Below, piece after piece: positions 45,867-55,080 of a stretch of 64,000 nucleotides of DNA. The notes under the pieces were generated by a model. It did not search any database, was not told the DNA's origin, and worked only from the letters and a program-made list of their open reading frames with translations. The position numbers and the translations under genes were made by a program. The stretch is from Streptomyces sp. V1I1 (GTDB taxonomy: Bacteria > Actinomycetota > Actinomycetes > Streptomycetales > Streptomycetaceae), in NCBI RefSeq assembly GCF_030817355.1, contig NZ_JAUSZH010000001.1, positions 930,001 to 994,000 of the forward strand. The letters run 5' to 3'. Within the stretch, counting starts at the first letter, position 1, and each line of letters starts with the position of its first letter.

Positions 45867-47540
45867 GTGGCGGCAAAAGCAATGCTCAAGACGAGAACAT
45901 TCGATCCCGCAGATATGGCAGGCATGTCCATTGCCGAGGGACTGGAGCAGGCCGGCTCAAGGCCAGGCGGTCTGATCATGCTGGACGATCAGCTCCTGCC
46001 GCACCACGTGGAATACGCGGAGCTGAACGAGATAGCGCTCAACGCGGCCAAGAAATTACAGAAGCGCGGCATCGCTGCGGGAGACCGTGTGTGTTTACTG
46101 TCCCCGACATCACTGGCGATGGTGGCGACGTTGTTCGGACTGTGGCGGCTGGGCGCGGTGCCGGTCGTGCTGCCGTCACCACAACGAGGCATGCACACAC
46201 CGGTGTTGGATGCGATCAGGCGGCGGATCGAGGCGGCGGTTCCTTCCCTGGCGGTCACCACACGGGAGTGGGCCCCGCCGCTCGGGAAGACCGCGCCCTG
46301 CCCCGTGGTGACCCTGCAACAGCTGCACCAGACGGTCCCGTCGCGCTCGACGCTCCGAGTGCCGACTGGGGACGCCCCTGGTCTGCTGCAATTCGCATCG
46401 GGCACCACGGCGGCATCACGGGCCGTCCTCATCAGCCAGGATCAGCTCGTCGGCAGCATCGCCGCTACCGGGTCGCATATGGGCTTCGGTCCGGCAGACC
46501 GGTTCGCTACCTGGCTGCCGCTTCACCACCCGCTGGGAATTGTGCCCTTGGCGGGAATCGTCGCAGGTGGCGCAGAGGTGGTGATGATGACGTACGAAAC
46601 CTTCGTCGAGCACCCCAGCTCCTGGCTGCGCACGATCAGCGATTACCAGGCGACCGTTACCGCCGCTCCGAATTTCGCTTATTCACTGGCCGCCAGAACT
46701 CAGCAGGCACAGCGCGCGGCATTGAATCTGCGTGGACTACGCGTGGCGCTCAACGGGACGGAGGCGATCGATGCGGAGGACCTGATGAATACGGTGGGCG
46801 TGCTGCAACGCGCTGGAATGCCTGCGCGGGCGATGTGCCCGTTGTACGGGCTGGCGGAGGCGACGCTGGCGGTCAGCGCCGGCACCGCACGGAAGCCGGT
46901 GCGTATCGTCGCCGAGGCCGAGCGGGCGCCGGGCCTCACGGCTCAGGGGTACGAACGGCAGCCCCTGGTCAGCTGCGGAAGCCCGGTGGACGGGGTGGAG
47001 GTGGAGATCCGCGACGATTCCGGGACTGCCCTGCCGCCCGGTGCCGTGGGCCAAATCGTGGTGAGGGGCCCCGGGGTGACGGGCGGCTACTGGCGCTCGG
47101 ACGGCCACCCCGGCTCGGCGCCGGTACGCGACGGCTGGCTGCACACCGGGGACATGGGGTTCATGGACGCCGGGGAGCTGGTCGTCTGTGGCCGCGAGAA
47201 GGAAATGCTCCGCATCGGTGGCCGCACACTGCACCCCGCGGAATACGAGAGGGCCGCAGAGTGCATTGAGGGTGTTCGCGCGGGCAAGGTCGTCGCCTTC
47301 GCTCTCCCGGACCGGAAGGAGCTGGTCGTGGTCGCAGAAGCGGTCGACACCACCCAGGCGCTGCTGACGGCCGGCAATCGGATGCTCGCTGCCTTCCGGG
47401 ACTGTGTGCAGCACGTCCCCCGCGAAGTCGTGTTCATCCGGCCGGGCACGTTGCCGAAGTCCTCCGGCGAACGCCAGCGGCAAGTCACTCGGGCCCGGTA
47501 TCTGAGCGGATCTCTGGACGTCGTGCACACGGCACGCTGA
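45867..47540 (+). CDS. Acyl-AMP/CoA ligase (ANL superfamily)
   Basis: A 557-residue adenylating enzyme of fatty-acyl-AMP-ligase type. The P-loop is LLQFASGTTAASRAVLIS, followed by TWLPLHHPLGIVPLAG, LNGTEAIDAEDL, CPLYGLAEATLAVSAGT, and the hinge/C-terminal GWLHTGDMGFMDAGELVVCGREKEMLRIGG. FAALs load acyl groups on carrier proteins as adenylates. GTG 45867 is preferred, five bases after GGAGG; ATG 45825 lies directly at the -10 box and is unlikely to be in the message. It has its own CsoR box 6. It might supply an acyl group for the carrier protein. Confidence 0.9.
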   Translation: MAAKAMLKTRTFDPADMAGMSIAEGLEQAGSRPGGLIMLDDQLLPHHVEYAELNEIALNAAKKLQKRGIAAGDRVCLLSPTSLAMVATLFGLWRLGAVPVVLPSPQRGMHTPVLDAIRRRIEAAVPSLAVTTREWAPPLGKTAPCPVVTLQQLHQTVPSRSTLRVPTGDAPGLLQFASGTTAASRAVLISQDQLVGSIAATGSHMGFGPADRFATWLPLHHPLGIVPLAGIVAGGAEVVMMTYETFVEHPSSWLRTISDYQATVTAAPNFAYSLAARTQQAQRAALNLRGLRVALNGTEAIDAEDLMNTVGVLQRAGMPARAMCPLYGLAEATLAVSAGTARKPVRIVAEAERAPGLTAQGYERQPLVSCGSPVDGVEVEIRDDSGTALPPGAVGQIVVRGPGVTGGYWRSDGHPGSAPVRDGWLHTGDMGFMDAGELVVCGREKEMLRIGGRTLHPAEYERAAECIEGVRAGKVVAFALPDRKELVVVAEAVDTTQALLTAGNRMLAAFRDCVQHVPREVVFIRPGTLPKSSGERQRQVTRARYLSGSLDVVHTAR

Positions 47541-47700
47541 CAGCCTCCCCGGCGCTGTCGCACAGCAGGCGCCCGCGCGCAGCCGCACTCGGGCGCCTGC
47601 GCACATTCTCAGCCAAACCGCCGACACTTCTGGCCGCCAACGGCTCTCCGCTGGCGAGGTGGGTACCCCAGATTTCCTGAGGTTCACCCCCCCTTTCGGA

Positions 47701-47717
47701 ATACCCCTTGGGGGTAT
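47701..47717. promoter_or_regulatory. CsoR-type operator, box 7a
   Basis: ATACCCCTTGGGGGTAT, a nearly perfect palindrome 58 bp before the MFS exporter gene, with TATATC as overlapping -10. Confidence 0.8.
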
Positions 47718-47734
47718 ATCGTTTTCGTCGAAAG

Positions 47735-47751
47735 GTACCCCCTAGGGGTAT
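47735..47751. promoter_or_regulatory. CsoR-type operator, box 7b
   Basis: GTACCCCCTAGGGGTAT, 34 bp centre to centre from box 7a (about three helical turns), ending 23 bp before the exporter start. Paired sites suggest tight copper control of export. Confidence 0.8.
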
Positions 47752-47774
47752 GAACCCAACGAAGGGGCAGGGAA

Positions 47775-49217
47775 ATGTCAACCGTCAATCCCCGGCGCTG
47801 GTGGGCGCTCCTCGTACTCGCCGCCGCCCAGTTCATGGTGATCATGGACACCTCGATCATCGGCGTGGCGCTCCCGGAGATGCAGCGCGATCTGGGCTTC
47901 ACCCCGGGCGACCTGCAGTGGGTGTTCAACGCCTACGTGATCGCCTTCGGCGGCCTGCTGCTGCTCGGCGGCAGGCTGTCCGACCTGCTCGGAGCCCGAC
48001 GTATCTTCGCCAGCGGGTGGGTGGTGATGATCGCGGGTTCCATCGTCGCCGCGGCAGCGAGTACCGCCTGGGTCGAGGTAGTGGGCCGGGCCGTACAGGG
48101 CGTCGGCGGAGCGCTCATCGCGCCCGCCTCGATGACCCTGCTGATGATGCTCTTCGGCCACGATCCGAAGGAACTGGGCAGGGCCCTCGCTTTCTACGGC
48201 GCCGCGGCTCCCGCAGGCGGCACCGCCGGCGTCTTCCTCGGTGGTGTCTTCACCGAGTGGATGAGCTGGCCGTGGGTCTTCATCATCTACATCCCGATCG
48301 GCATCGCCACGCTGCTCGCCACCGGGCTGCTCCCCGCGGTTCAAAGTCGCCGGGGATCGGTCGACGTGCTCGGTGCGGTCTCCGTCACGGCCGGGCTGGC
48401 GCTCGCCGTGTTCTCCATCGTCAGGGCTCCCGAGGTCGGCTGGGGCGAGACCGAGACGGTGCTCGAACTTGTCGGCGCTGCAGCTCTGTTGATTCTGTTC
48501 TTCCTCATCCAGCGGTCGGTCAGGGCACCGCTCATGCCGCTGGGCGTCTGGCGCACCCCGGGTCTGGGCACCTCGAACCTGGCGATGACTCTGCTGGGCG
48601 CCGCGTGGATCCCCATGTGGTACTTCCTGAACCTGTACCTCCAGCAGGTCCTCGGCTACGGGGCCTTCGCCAGCGGCGCCGCGCTGCTGCCCATGACCGT
48701 GCTACTGATGATCTTCATGACGGCAATCACTGCCAAGCTGATGGCACGCTTCGGGGCCAAGCCACTGATCGCGGGCGGTCTGCTGATTCTCGCCCTCGGG
48801 CTGGTGTGGCTGTCCGCCGTCGAGCCGACCGGCACCTTCGCAGTGGACGTTCTGCCCGCCTCACTGGTCGCCGCGCTCGGCATGTCACTGGCGTACATCC
48901 CCACCCTGATGTCGGCGATCTCCGGCGTCCAGCAGGAGCAGGCCGGCCTGGCCTCCGGCATCGTCAACACCACCTACCAGGTGGGCTCGGCGCTCGGCCT
49001 GGCTGCGCTCACCGCGCTGGCCACCTCCCAGGGCGCGGGCAAGCTCGGCAACCTGCCCGCGCTGACGGACGGCTTCAGCGCCGCCTTCATCGCCGCCGCC
49101 GGAATCGCAGCCACCGGAGCCTTGCTCACAGCGCTCCTGATGCGGGGCCAGAAGGCCGCTGCGGCCCAGGCCGAGGAGCCCGCGCCGCAGTCGCACGGCG
49201 AGTCCGTAGGCGCATAG
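47775..49217 (+). CDS. MFS exporter, DHA2 (14-TM) family
   Basis: A 480-residue drug:H+ antiporter with about 14 membrane helices. The DHA2 signature is FMVIMDTSIIGVALPEMQRDLG, and the motif A loop is GGRLSDLLGARRIF; motif C-like Gly-rich stretches follow. It is the last gene of the copper-boxed cluster and has two operators in its promoter, so it most likely exports the pathway product or its copper complex. ATG 47775 follows GGGGCAGGG. Confidence 0.93.
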   Translation: MSTVNPRRWWALLVLAAAQFMVIMDTSIIGVALPEMQRDLGFTPGDLQWVFNAYVIAFGGLLLLGGRLSDLLGARRIFASGWVVMIAGSIVAAAASTAWVEVVGRAVQGVGGALIAPASMTLLMMLFGHDPKELGRALAFYGAAAPAGGTAGVFLGGVFTEWMSWPWVFIIYIPIGIATLLATGLLPAVQSRRGSVDVLGAVSVTAGLALAVFSIVRAPEVGWGETETVLELVGAAALLILFFLIQRSVRAPLMPLGVWRTPGLGTSNLAMTLLGAAWIPMWYFLNLYLQQVLGYGAFASGAALLPMTVLLMIFMTAITAKLMARFGAKPLIAGGLLILALGLVWLSAVEPTGTFAVDVLPASLVAALGMSLAYIPTLMSAISGVQQEQAGLASGIVNTTYQVGSALGLAALTALATSQGAGKLGNLPALTDGFSAAFIAAAGIAATGALLTALLMRGQKAAAAQAEEPAPQSHGESVGA

Positions 49218-49473
49218 CCGAAGGGCACCACTCCCGAGCACCTCAGCACAAGGGAATCCCCCAACGGCCACTCGACACCGAATGCAGGTGTCGGGTGGCC
49301 CCGTCGTATCCGAGCCCGCGCCCTGCGCCAACCCTTTGGCAAGAGGTGTGCAAGGTGCGCAAGGTCATGCCGGCGGGCAGCAACCGGGGCGGTCCAGCTG
49401 CGGTTGCCCGGCGATCTTTGGATGGGCGTATTGAGGACCGCCACGGCGGAGAGTTGCCACAGGCCCCTGATGG

Positions 49474-50350
49474 TTACCGCACGGCGGGTGCTGTGCGGCG
49501 GTGTGTGGCGAGCGTGATGATGGGACCGGTAGCCAGGAGTACCGCCAGGGCCGCGGAGCCGTAGGTGAGGGTGGAGAGGGTGGGGACCGCCGCGACCAGC
49601 GGCGGGCCGCCGGCATGGCCGAGTTGGCGGCCGAGTTCAGCCGGTCCCATGGTCTGGCCGAGGCGTTCGGCGGGTGCGGTGCGGCCAGGGCCGCGAAGCC
49701 AAGGGGGGTAATCAATCCCGTTCCCGCTCCGATCAGGACCGCCCCGGTCAGAACGCCGAGCAGGCCGGGCAGCATCGCGCTGCCCAGGCCGGCGGCGGTG
49801 ATCAACGGTCCGGCGGCCAGGCCGGTGCGGGAGGTGATGCGTCCGGCGTCCAGGGCTCGCCAGCAACCGGCTGGACGACGGAGGACGGAGACAGCGGCGC
49901 CGGCGGCCACGGTGCGGAGCCCGGCGGCTGGGCCGGAGACGGGCAGGAAGCCGACGCCGCCGGAGAGCGCGGCGGTCGCGCAGACGAGGGCAGCACGGGC
50001 GGGTTCCGGGGGCGTCCCCGCGGTCGGGGCGAGGAACGTGCGGGAGGTGAGCCGCCTGGCCAGGTCGAGCACCGTCTGGCGGCTGCGGGGCAGGGGCGCA
50101 CGGCTGGCACGTCCACGGCGGCCGATACCGCAACGCCGCGCCGAGCATGGCCATGACTGCGAATAGCAGTTGCAGCCCCCGGCCCAGGACGCCGCCGAGC
50201 AGCGGGCAATGAGGGTGTAGCCGATGGACTTCTCGGAGCCGTAACTGCCGAACGCCCGCCCGTGTTCGGCTGCCGGGTTGAGCCGGGCGGTCGCGTCTTC
50301 GGGTGAGCGCCCGGCTGCCTGAAGCGTCACCACCTGCCCCCGGCGCGCTC
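49474..50350 (-). pseudogene. Decayed MFS transporter
   Basis: Segments of one MFS protein appear in different frames: GRAFGSYGSEKSIGYTL, then PLLGGVLGRGLQLLFAVMAM, then GLAAGPLITAAGLGSAMLPG with GVLTGAVLIGAGTGLITPLG, and finally GGPPLVAAVPTLSTLTYGSA to a stop at 49474. At least three frameshifts are needed to join them. It was probably a metal- or drug-efflux pump of an older cassette next to the ArsR relic. Confidence 0.7.
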
Positions 50351-50439
50351 TCGGTCCGTTCCATCGCGCGCCGCGTCCCGTCGGCGAGGACCGGCAACGT
50401 CCGACGCCGCCCAGATCCCCTGGCCCAGCGACAGCGCGC

Positions 50440-50690
50440 CAGCCTTGCGCAGCTACCTCCAGACCGCCACCTGGTGCCGCGACGGTTCCGCAGGCAGCTT
50501 GATCATCAGGAGCAGCCACCGTCCCCGCCGGAGTTGTCCAACCACCTGACGTGCTTGCGCGACTGCGGCCTGGTCGTGGCCATCCTCGTCGGCCGCCGCA
50601 CCCGCTACGGACTGGCTGGCCCACACCTCGACGCGCTACGCCCAGCGCCGCGCCGGAGGCGAACTGGGCACAGCCTTGGCCGTCGCCGAC
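50440..50690 (+). pseudogene. Relic of an ArsR/CmtR-like metal sensor
   Basis: The stretch LSNHLTCLRDCGLVVAILVG, then RRTRYGLAGPHLDAL matches the recognition helix and wing of ArsR-family sensors. The CLRDC spacing is that of the Cd/Pb sensor CmtR. No intact start or C-terminal metal site remains, and the flanking frame is non-conserved. With the neighbouring broken MFS gene it suggests a decayed metal-efflux cassette. Confidence 0.55.
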
Positions 50691-50892
50691 TCCGAACAGC
50701 GGCTGCGTGGGCCCCATCCTCGTCGCGCCAGCAGCCGAGGTCGATGCCCTTGGGTGCCGTACTGGCTGCGAGGGCTGCCGCTGATCGCAACGCTGCACAC
50801 CGCAGCGAGAGCGACTGGGTCGGACGTAGCTGGCCGCCAGCGGCGGGCAACTGGCCGTTCGCGGCGAAGAAAATCCACCTGGCCTCTGTCAG

Positions 50893-51174
50893 TCAGAACC
50901 GCACCAGACGCGCGATGGCCTGGGATGCTTCCGCGACCATCACCCGTGCCTCGTCACCGCCTTTCTTGATGGCCTCGGCGACGCAGCGACTGACGTGGTC
51001 GTCGAGCAGTGCAAGTGCGCAGGAGCGCAGGGCCGCGGCGGTCGCGGTGACCTGGGTGAGTACGTCAATGCGGTAGGCGTCCTGCTCCACCATCCGCTCG
51101 AGTCCTCGAACCTGCCCCTGGATGCGGCGGAGACGCCGGAGGATGCCTTCCTTGTCGTTCTCGTAACCCGGCAC
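50893..51174 (-). CDS. CsoR-family regulator lacking the first copper Cys
   Basis: A 93-residue CsoR-family protein from GTG 51174, six bases after GAAGGAG. The DNA-binding RRLRRIQGQVRGLERMV is intact, as are His60 and Cys64 (LDDHVSRC), but residue 35 is Arg (DAYRIDVLTQ) where copper-sensing CsoR has Cys. An extra Cys52 (LRSCALALL) is present. It lies directly downstream of copA on the same strand. It may sense another ligand, use Cys52, or be a metal-blind repressor. Confidence 0.9.
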   Translation of the reverse strand: MPGYENDKEGILRRLRRIQGQVRGLERMVEQDAYRIDVLTQVTATAAALRSCALALLDDHVSRCVAEAIKKGGDEARVMVAEASQAIARLVRF

Positions 51175-51269
51175 TGCGGGCTCCTTCTCGCGTAGTGGTG
51201 GTGGGCGAACCGCTCTGAAGAGCACCGGGGGCGGTCCGGTCGGTCCGCCCCTGCTGTCCGCGCACCCTG

Positions 51270-53534
51270 TCAGTCGGCCGCTTGGAAGCTCCTCAGGCGG
51301 AGGCTGTTACCGACGACGAAGACCGAGGAGAAGGCCATGGCGGCGCCCGCGATCATCGGATTGAGCAGGCCCGAGGCCGCGAGCGGCAGGGCGGCGACGT
51401 TGTAGGCGAAGGCCCAGAAGAGGTTGGACTTGATCGTGCCCAGGGTTCGGCGGGAGAGGCGGATGGCATCCGCCGCCACCCGCAGGTCACCGCGTACGAG
51501 GGTCAGGTCGCCCGCCTCTATCGCGGCGTCCGTGCCCGTGCCCATCGCCAGCCCGAGATCCGCCTGGGCGAGCGCGGCGGCGTCGTTGACGCCGTCGCCG
51601 ACCATCGCCACCGAACGCCCTTCCCCCTGCAGCCGCTTGACGACGGCGACCTTGTCCTGCGGCATCACCTCCGCGATCACTCGCTCGATGCCGACCTCGC
51701 GGGCGACGGACTCGGCGACGGCACGGTTGTCGCCTGTGAGGAGGATCGGGGTCAGGCCCAGGGCGCGCAGCCGCCGTACGGCCTCGGCGCTGGTGGGCTT
51801 GACCGCGTCGGCGACCTCGAGCACTGCCCGGGCCTCGCCGTCCCACGCCACGGCGATGGCCGTACGGCCCTCTGCCTCGGCCTCGGCCTTGGCGCGGGCG
51901 AGGTCAGCGGGCAGCTCCAACGCCCACTCCTCCAGCAGCTTCTCGCGGCCGACGAGCACCGCGTGTCCGTCGACGACACCCTGGACGCCGAGACCGGGGA
52001 CGTTCGTGAAGTCCTCCGGCACTGGGAGGTCGCCGACCGTTTGCGCGGCTCCGCTGGCGACGGCCTGGGCGATGGGGTGCTCGGAGGCGTGCTCCAGCGC
52101 GCCGGCCAGCCGCAGCACTTCGGTCTCATCCACACCGTGGGCAGCATGCACGGCGAGCAGGGTCATCTTGCCGGTGGTGACAGTGCCGGTCTTGTCCAGG
52201 ACGATGGTGTCGGCCTTGCGCGTGGTCTCCAGGACCTCTGGGCCCTTGATGAGGATGCCGAGCTGCGCGCCGCGGCCGGTGCCCACCATGAGGGCCGTGG
52301 GAGTGGCCAGGCCCAGTGCGCAGGGGCAGGCGATGATCAGTACGGCGACGGCGGCGGTGAACGCCGCGGTCAGGCCTGCGCCGTTGCCCAGCCAGAAGCC
52401 CAGCGTGCCGAGCGCTAGGCCGATCACGACCGGGACGAAGACCGCGGAGATCTGGTCGGCGAGTCGCTGGGCCGCGGCCTTGCCGTTCTGCGCGTCCTCC
52501 ACCAGCTTGGCCATCCGGGCGAGTTGGGTGTCCGCGCCGACCCGGGTCGCCTCGACGACCAGCCGCCCGCCGGCGTTGAGCGTCGCGCCGGTGACCGCGT
52601 CACCGACCGCGACCTCGACCGGCACGGACTCGCCGGTCAGCATCGAGGCGTCCACAGCCGAGGAGCCCTCGACGACCGTCCCGTCGGTGGCGATCTTCTC
52701 CCCAGGGCGTACGACGAACCGGTCGCCCACCGCCAATTCCGAGGTTGGGATGAGCACTTCGCGCCCGTCGCGCAGGACGGTGACTTCCTTCGCGCCGAGC
52801 TCGAGCAACGCCCGGAGTGCCGCCCCGGCCTTCCGCTTGGAGCGCGCCTCGAAGTAGCGTCCCGCCAGGATGAAGGCCGTCACGCCCGCCGCGGCCTCCA
52901 GATAAATGTTTCCCGCGCCGTCGGTACGGGCGATGGTCAGCTCGAAGCCGTGGGTCATGCCGGGCATGCCGGCGGTCCCGAAGAACAGCGCCCACAGCGA
53001 CCACAGGAACGCGGCCCAGGTACCCACCGAGATCAGGGTGTCCATCGTGGCGGCACCGTGCCGGGCATTGGTGAACGCGGCCCGGTGGAACGGCCACCCC
53101 GCGTACGTCACCACGGGTGCCGCCAGGGTGAGCGAGAGCCACTGCCAGTACTCGAACTGCCAGGCCGGGACCATCGCCAGGGCGATCACCGGCACGGCCA
53201 GGAGTACAGCGGTGATCAGACGCTGCCGCAGCGGCCGCAGCTCATCCACCTCCTCAGCCCCGGCGCCCGTGCCGTCTCCTTGAGCGGGCATGCTCGTTCC
53301 GGCGGGAGCGGGAGGCACCGCGGTGTAGCCAACGGCTTCCACGGTGGCGACGAGGTCGTCCACCGCGACGCCACCGCGGTAGGTGACCTTCGCTTTCTCC
53401 GTGGCGTAGTTGACGGTGGCCTCCACGCCCTCCAGGCGATTCAGCTTCTTCTCGATACGGGCAGCGCACGAGGCGCAGGTCATCCCGCCTATGGCGAGTT
53501 CGACCTCAGCGGTTTCCGGCACCGTGGTAGTCAT
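51270..53534 (-). CDS. copA: CopA-type Cu(I)-exporting P1B ATPase
   Basis: A 754-residue copper efflux ATPase. The N-terminal HMA domain has [16 protein letters not shown] (Cys20, Cys23). The membrane CPC motif is at about residues 403-405 ([13 protein letters not shown]), phosphorylation site [15 protein letters not shown] in [14 protein letters not shown], and HP in [13 protein letters not shown]. It pumps Cu(I) out of the cytoplasm using ATP. ATG 53534 is favoured, five bases after GGAG. It is downstream of copZ (110 bp) and probably transcribed with it from the CsoR-boxed promoter near 53970. Confidence 0.95.
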   Translation of the reverse strand: MTTTVPETAEVELAIGGMTCASCAARIEKKLNRLEGVEATVNYATEKAKVTYRGGVAVDDLVATVEAVGYTAVPPAPAGTSMPAQGDGTGAGAEEVDELRPLRQRLITAVLLAVPVIALAMVPAWQFEYWQWLSLTLAAPVVTYAGWPFHRAAFTNARHGAATMDTLISVGTWAAFLWSLWALFFGTAGMPGMTHGFELTIARTDGAGNIYLEAAAGVTAFILAGRYFEARSKRKAGAALRALLELGAKEVTVLRDGREVLIPTSELAVGDRFVVRPGEKIATDGTVVEGSSAVDASMLTGESVPVEVAVGDAVTGATLNAGGRLVVEATRVGADTQLARMAKLVEDAQNGKAAAQRLADQISAVFVPVVIGLALGTLGFWLGNGAGLTAAFTAAVAVLIIACPCALGLATPTALMVGTGRGAQLGILIKGPEVLETTRKADTIVLDKTGTVTTGKMTLLAVHAAHGVDETEVLRLAGALEHASEHPIAQAVASGAAQTVGDLPVPEDFTNVPGLGVQGVVDGHAVLVGREKLLEEWALELPADLARAKAEAEAEGRTAIAVAWDGEARAVLEVADAVKPTSAEAVRRLRALGLTPILLTGDNRAVAESVAREVGIERVIAEVMPQDKVAVVKRLQGEGRSVAMVGDGVNDAAALAQADLGLAMGTGTDAAIEAGDLTLVRGDLRVAADAIRLSRRTLGTIKSNLFWAFAYNVAALPLAASGLLNPMIAGAAMAFSSVFVVGNSLRLRSFQAAD

Positions 53535-53643
53535 CACTGCTCCTGGAGCTGAAGGAATGGACAGCTGGGGCCCGGGGAGAATTCCGGTCGGGCCCCAGCT
53601 GAAGTGCTCCTCGCCGCGGGCGAGGAAGCGGGTCAGGACTTGG

Positions 53644-53922
53644 TCACGCCCGGCCGATGAGTTCGTATCCGGCGTCGTCGACGACCTTGGCGAACAGGGC
53701 GTCGTCGGGCTCGTCGGCGGTCGTCACGGTGACGCGCCCCGTGTCCACGTCGACCTCGACGGAGAGCACGCTGTCGAGCGCGCCGATCTCCTTGGTCAGC
53801 GTGGTCTTGCAGTGGCCGCACGTCATGCCCTCGACGTTGTAGACCGTGGTGCGGCCATCGGCAACAGACTCGCCTGTTGCGCCGGTGTGGCAGCTGCCGT
53901 CGGGGGTGCAGCAGGACGACAT
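53644..53922 (-). CDS. copZ: CopZ-like copper chaperone with Cys/His N-terminal tail
   Basis: A 92-residue HMA chaperone. The metal site is [11 protein letters not shown], and the fold ends [17 protein letters not shown]. Unlike minimal CopZ (about 68 residues) it carries an N-terminal extension [14 protein letters not shown] that could bind extra metal. It should deliver Cu(I) to the CopA ATPase encoded next. Strong GGAGG precedes the ATG, and CsoR boxes lie 45-90 bp upstream. Confidence 0.93.
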   Translation of the reverse strand: MSSCCTPDGSCHTGATGESVADGRTTVYNVEGMTCGHCKTTLTKEIGALDSVLSVEVDVDTGRVTVTTADEPDDALFAKVVDDAGYELIGRA

Positions 53923-53965
53923 GGGTTCCTCCTGAAGGTGTGGTCGGGCTGGACTGGCGGCGAAT

Positions 53966-53985
53966 GTATACCCCCTGGGGGTATG
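53966..53985. promoter_or_regulatory. CsoR-type operator, box 8a (copZA promoter)
   Basis: GTATACCCCCTGGGGGTATG is the best palindrome of the set. On the minus strand its arm forms -10 TATACA for copZ-copA, about 45 bp before copZ. Confidence 0.85.
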
Positions 53986-53991
53986 ATCAAT

Positions 53992-54010
53992 GTATACCCC
54001 CAGTCCGTAT
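53992..54010. promoter_or_regulatory. CsoR-type half operator, box 8b
   Basis: GTATACCCCCAGTCCGTAT keeps a perfect left arm but a degraded right arm, between boxes 8a and 8c. It may allow cooperative binding. Confidence 0.45.
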
Positions 54011-54042
54011 GGAAACGCAAGGCAGGTCGACCGCTTGAAAAT

Positions 54043-54059
54043 ATACCCCTAGGGGGTAT
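54043..54059. promoter_or_regulatory. CsoR-type operator, box 8c
   Basis: ATACCCCTAGGGGGTAT with plus-strand -10 TATTGT at 54057-54062, 53 bp before the secreted copper-protein gene at 54112. Confidence 0.85.
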
Positions 54060-54111
54060 TGTCGGAGGTCGAATCGCCTCTCTGGGCAACTGTCTTGAGT
54101 AAGGGAACGCC

Positions 54112-55080
54112 ATGAATACAGCACTGAAGATCACTGGCTTCGCCGCCGCACTCGCGGGGGCCTTCGGCGCCACCTACGCAGTGGGCAGCAGCCTCGCCCC
54201 GATCTCGACGGGAACCGAGCCCGCCGCCCACGCGGACCACGGCGGCGGCGCTGCGGCCGGCGCCGGTGGCCCCCAGGTCACCGGCCCTGGTGACCCGCCC
54301 GCCGGGGGACTTCAGATCTCGGAGAGCGGCTACGCCCTCGACCTCAGGACTCCCCGGGTGGAAGCGGAGCGGCGCACTGAGCTGCGCTTCGGCATCCTCG
54401 ACGCGAGCGGCCGAAAGACCACCGCTTACAAGCGCGTGCACGGCAAGGAGCTGCACCTGATCCTCGCCTCGCGCGATCTGTCCGTCTACCGGCACCTGCA
54501 CCCGACACGGACGGACGACGGCACCTGGAGCACCCCGGTCGACCTCCCGAAGGCAGGCGACTACCGCATCTTCGCCGACTTCACCCCCGCAGCAATGGGC
54601 GGCAAGAACCTGACCCTGGGCGCCGACCTGGCCGTCTCCGGCATCTACAAGCCCGTCGAGTTCCCCGACACGTCCCGGACCGCCAGCGTCGACGGCTACA
54701 CGGTCACCGTCAACGGCGATCTGCGTCCGGGCGAGGCGCGGAAACTCGACCTGAAGATCACCAAGAACGGCCGCCCGGTCACAAACCTCCAGCCTTACCT
54801 CGGCGCCTACGGTCACTTGGTGGCGCTACGCTCCGGAGACCTCGCCTATCTGCACGTCCACCCAAACGACGAAGCCGACGACGACACCACGAAGCCCGGC
54901 CCCGTCGTCTCCTTCACCGCCACCGCACCGAGTTCGGGCGCGTACCGCCTCTTCCTCGACTTCAAGCACGGCGGGAAAGTGCGTACGGCCGCCTTCACCG
55001 TCCCGGCCGATGCGGCGGCCGAAGGCAGCCGGGGGACCGGGCCGTCGGAAGATGACGAGATGGGTGACCACCAGCACTGA
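54112..55080 (+). CDS. Secreted/membrane-anchored copper-island protein
   Basis: A 322-residue exported protein. It has an N-terminal hydrophobic segment (ITGFAAALAGAFGATYAVG), His-rich AAHADHGGG, and two beta-rich halves: ELHLILASRDLSVYRHLHPT and YGHLVALRSGDLAYLHVHPN. The repeated HLHP/HVHP motifs and the C-terminal MGDHQH resemble metal-binding beta-sandwich proteins found in actinobacterial copper operons. No enzyme activity is evident; periplasmic copper binding is the likely role. It is divergent from copZA under CsoR box 8c. A decayed paralogue lies at 56440-56954. Confidence 0.85.
   Translation: MNTALKITGFAAALAGAFGATYAVGSSLAPISTGTEPAAHADHGGGAAAGAGGPQVTGPGDPPAGGLQISESGYALDLRTPRVEAERRTELRFGILDASGRKTTAYKRVHGKELHLILASRDLSVYRHLHPTRTDDGTWSTPVDLPKAGDYRIFADFTPAAMGGKNLTLGADLAVSGIYKPVEFPDTSRTASVDGYTVTVNGDLRPGEARKLDLKITKNGRPVTNLQPYLGAYGHLVALRSGDLAYLHVHPNDEADDDTTKPGPVVSFTATAPSSGAYRLFLDFKHGGKVRTAAFTVPADAAAEGSRGTGPSEDDEMGDHQH

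Noticed and set aside
45836..47269. Long open frame overlapping the acyl-AMP ligase gene
   Set aside because: It is a +2 shadow of the ligase gene: Arg/Gly-rich, no family motif, no ribosome binding site.
45867..47540. NRPS adenylation domain
   Set aside because: It is a stand-alone ANL enzyme with fatty-acyl-AMP-ligase-like motifs and no condensation or fused carrier domain; there are no NRPS or PKS modules in the window.
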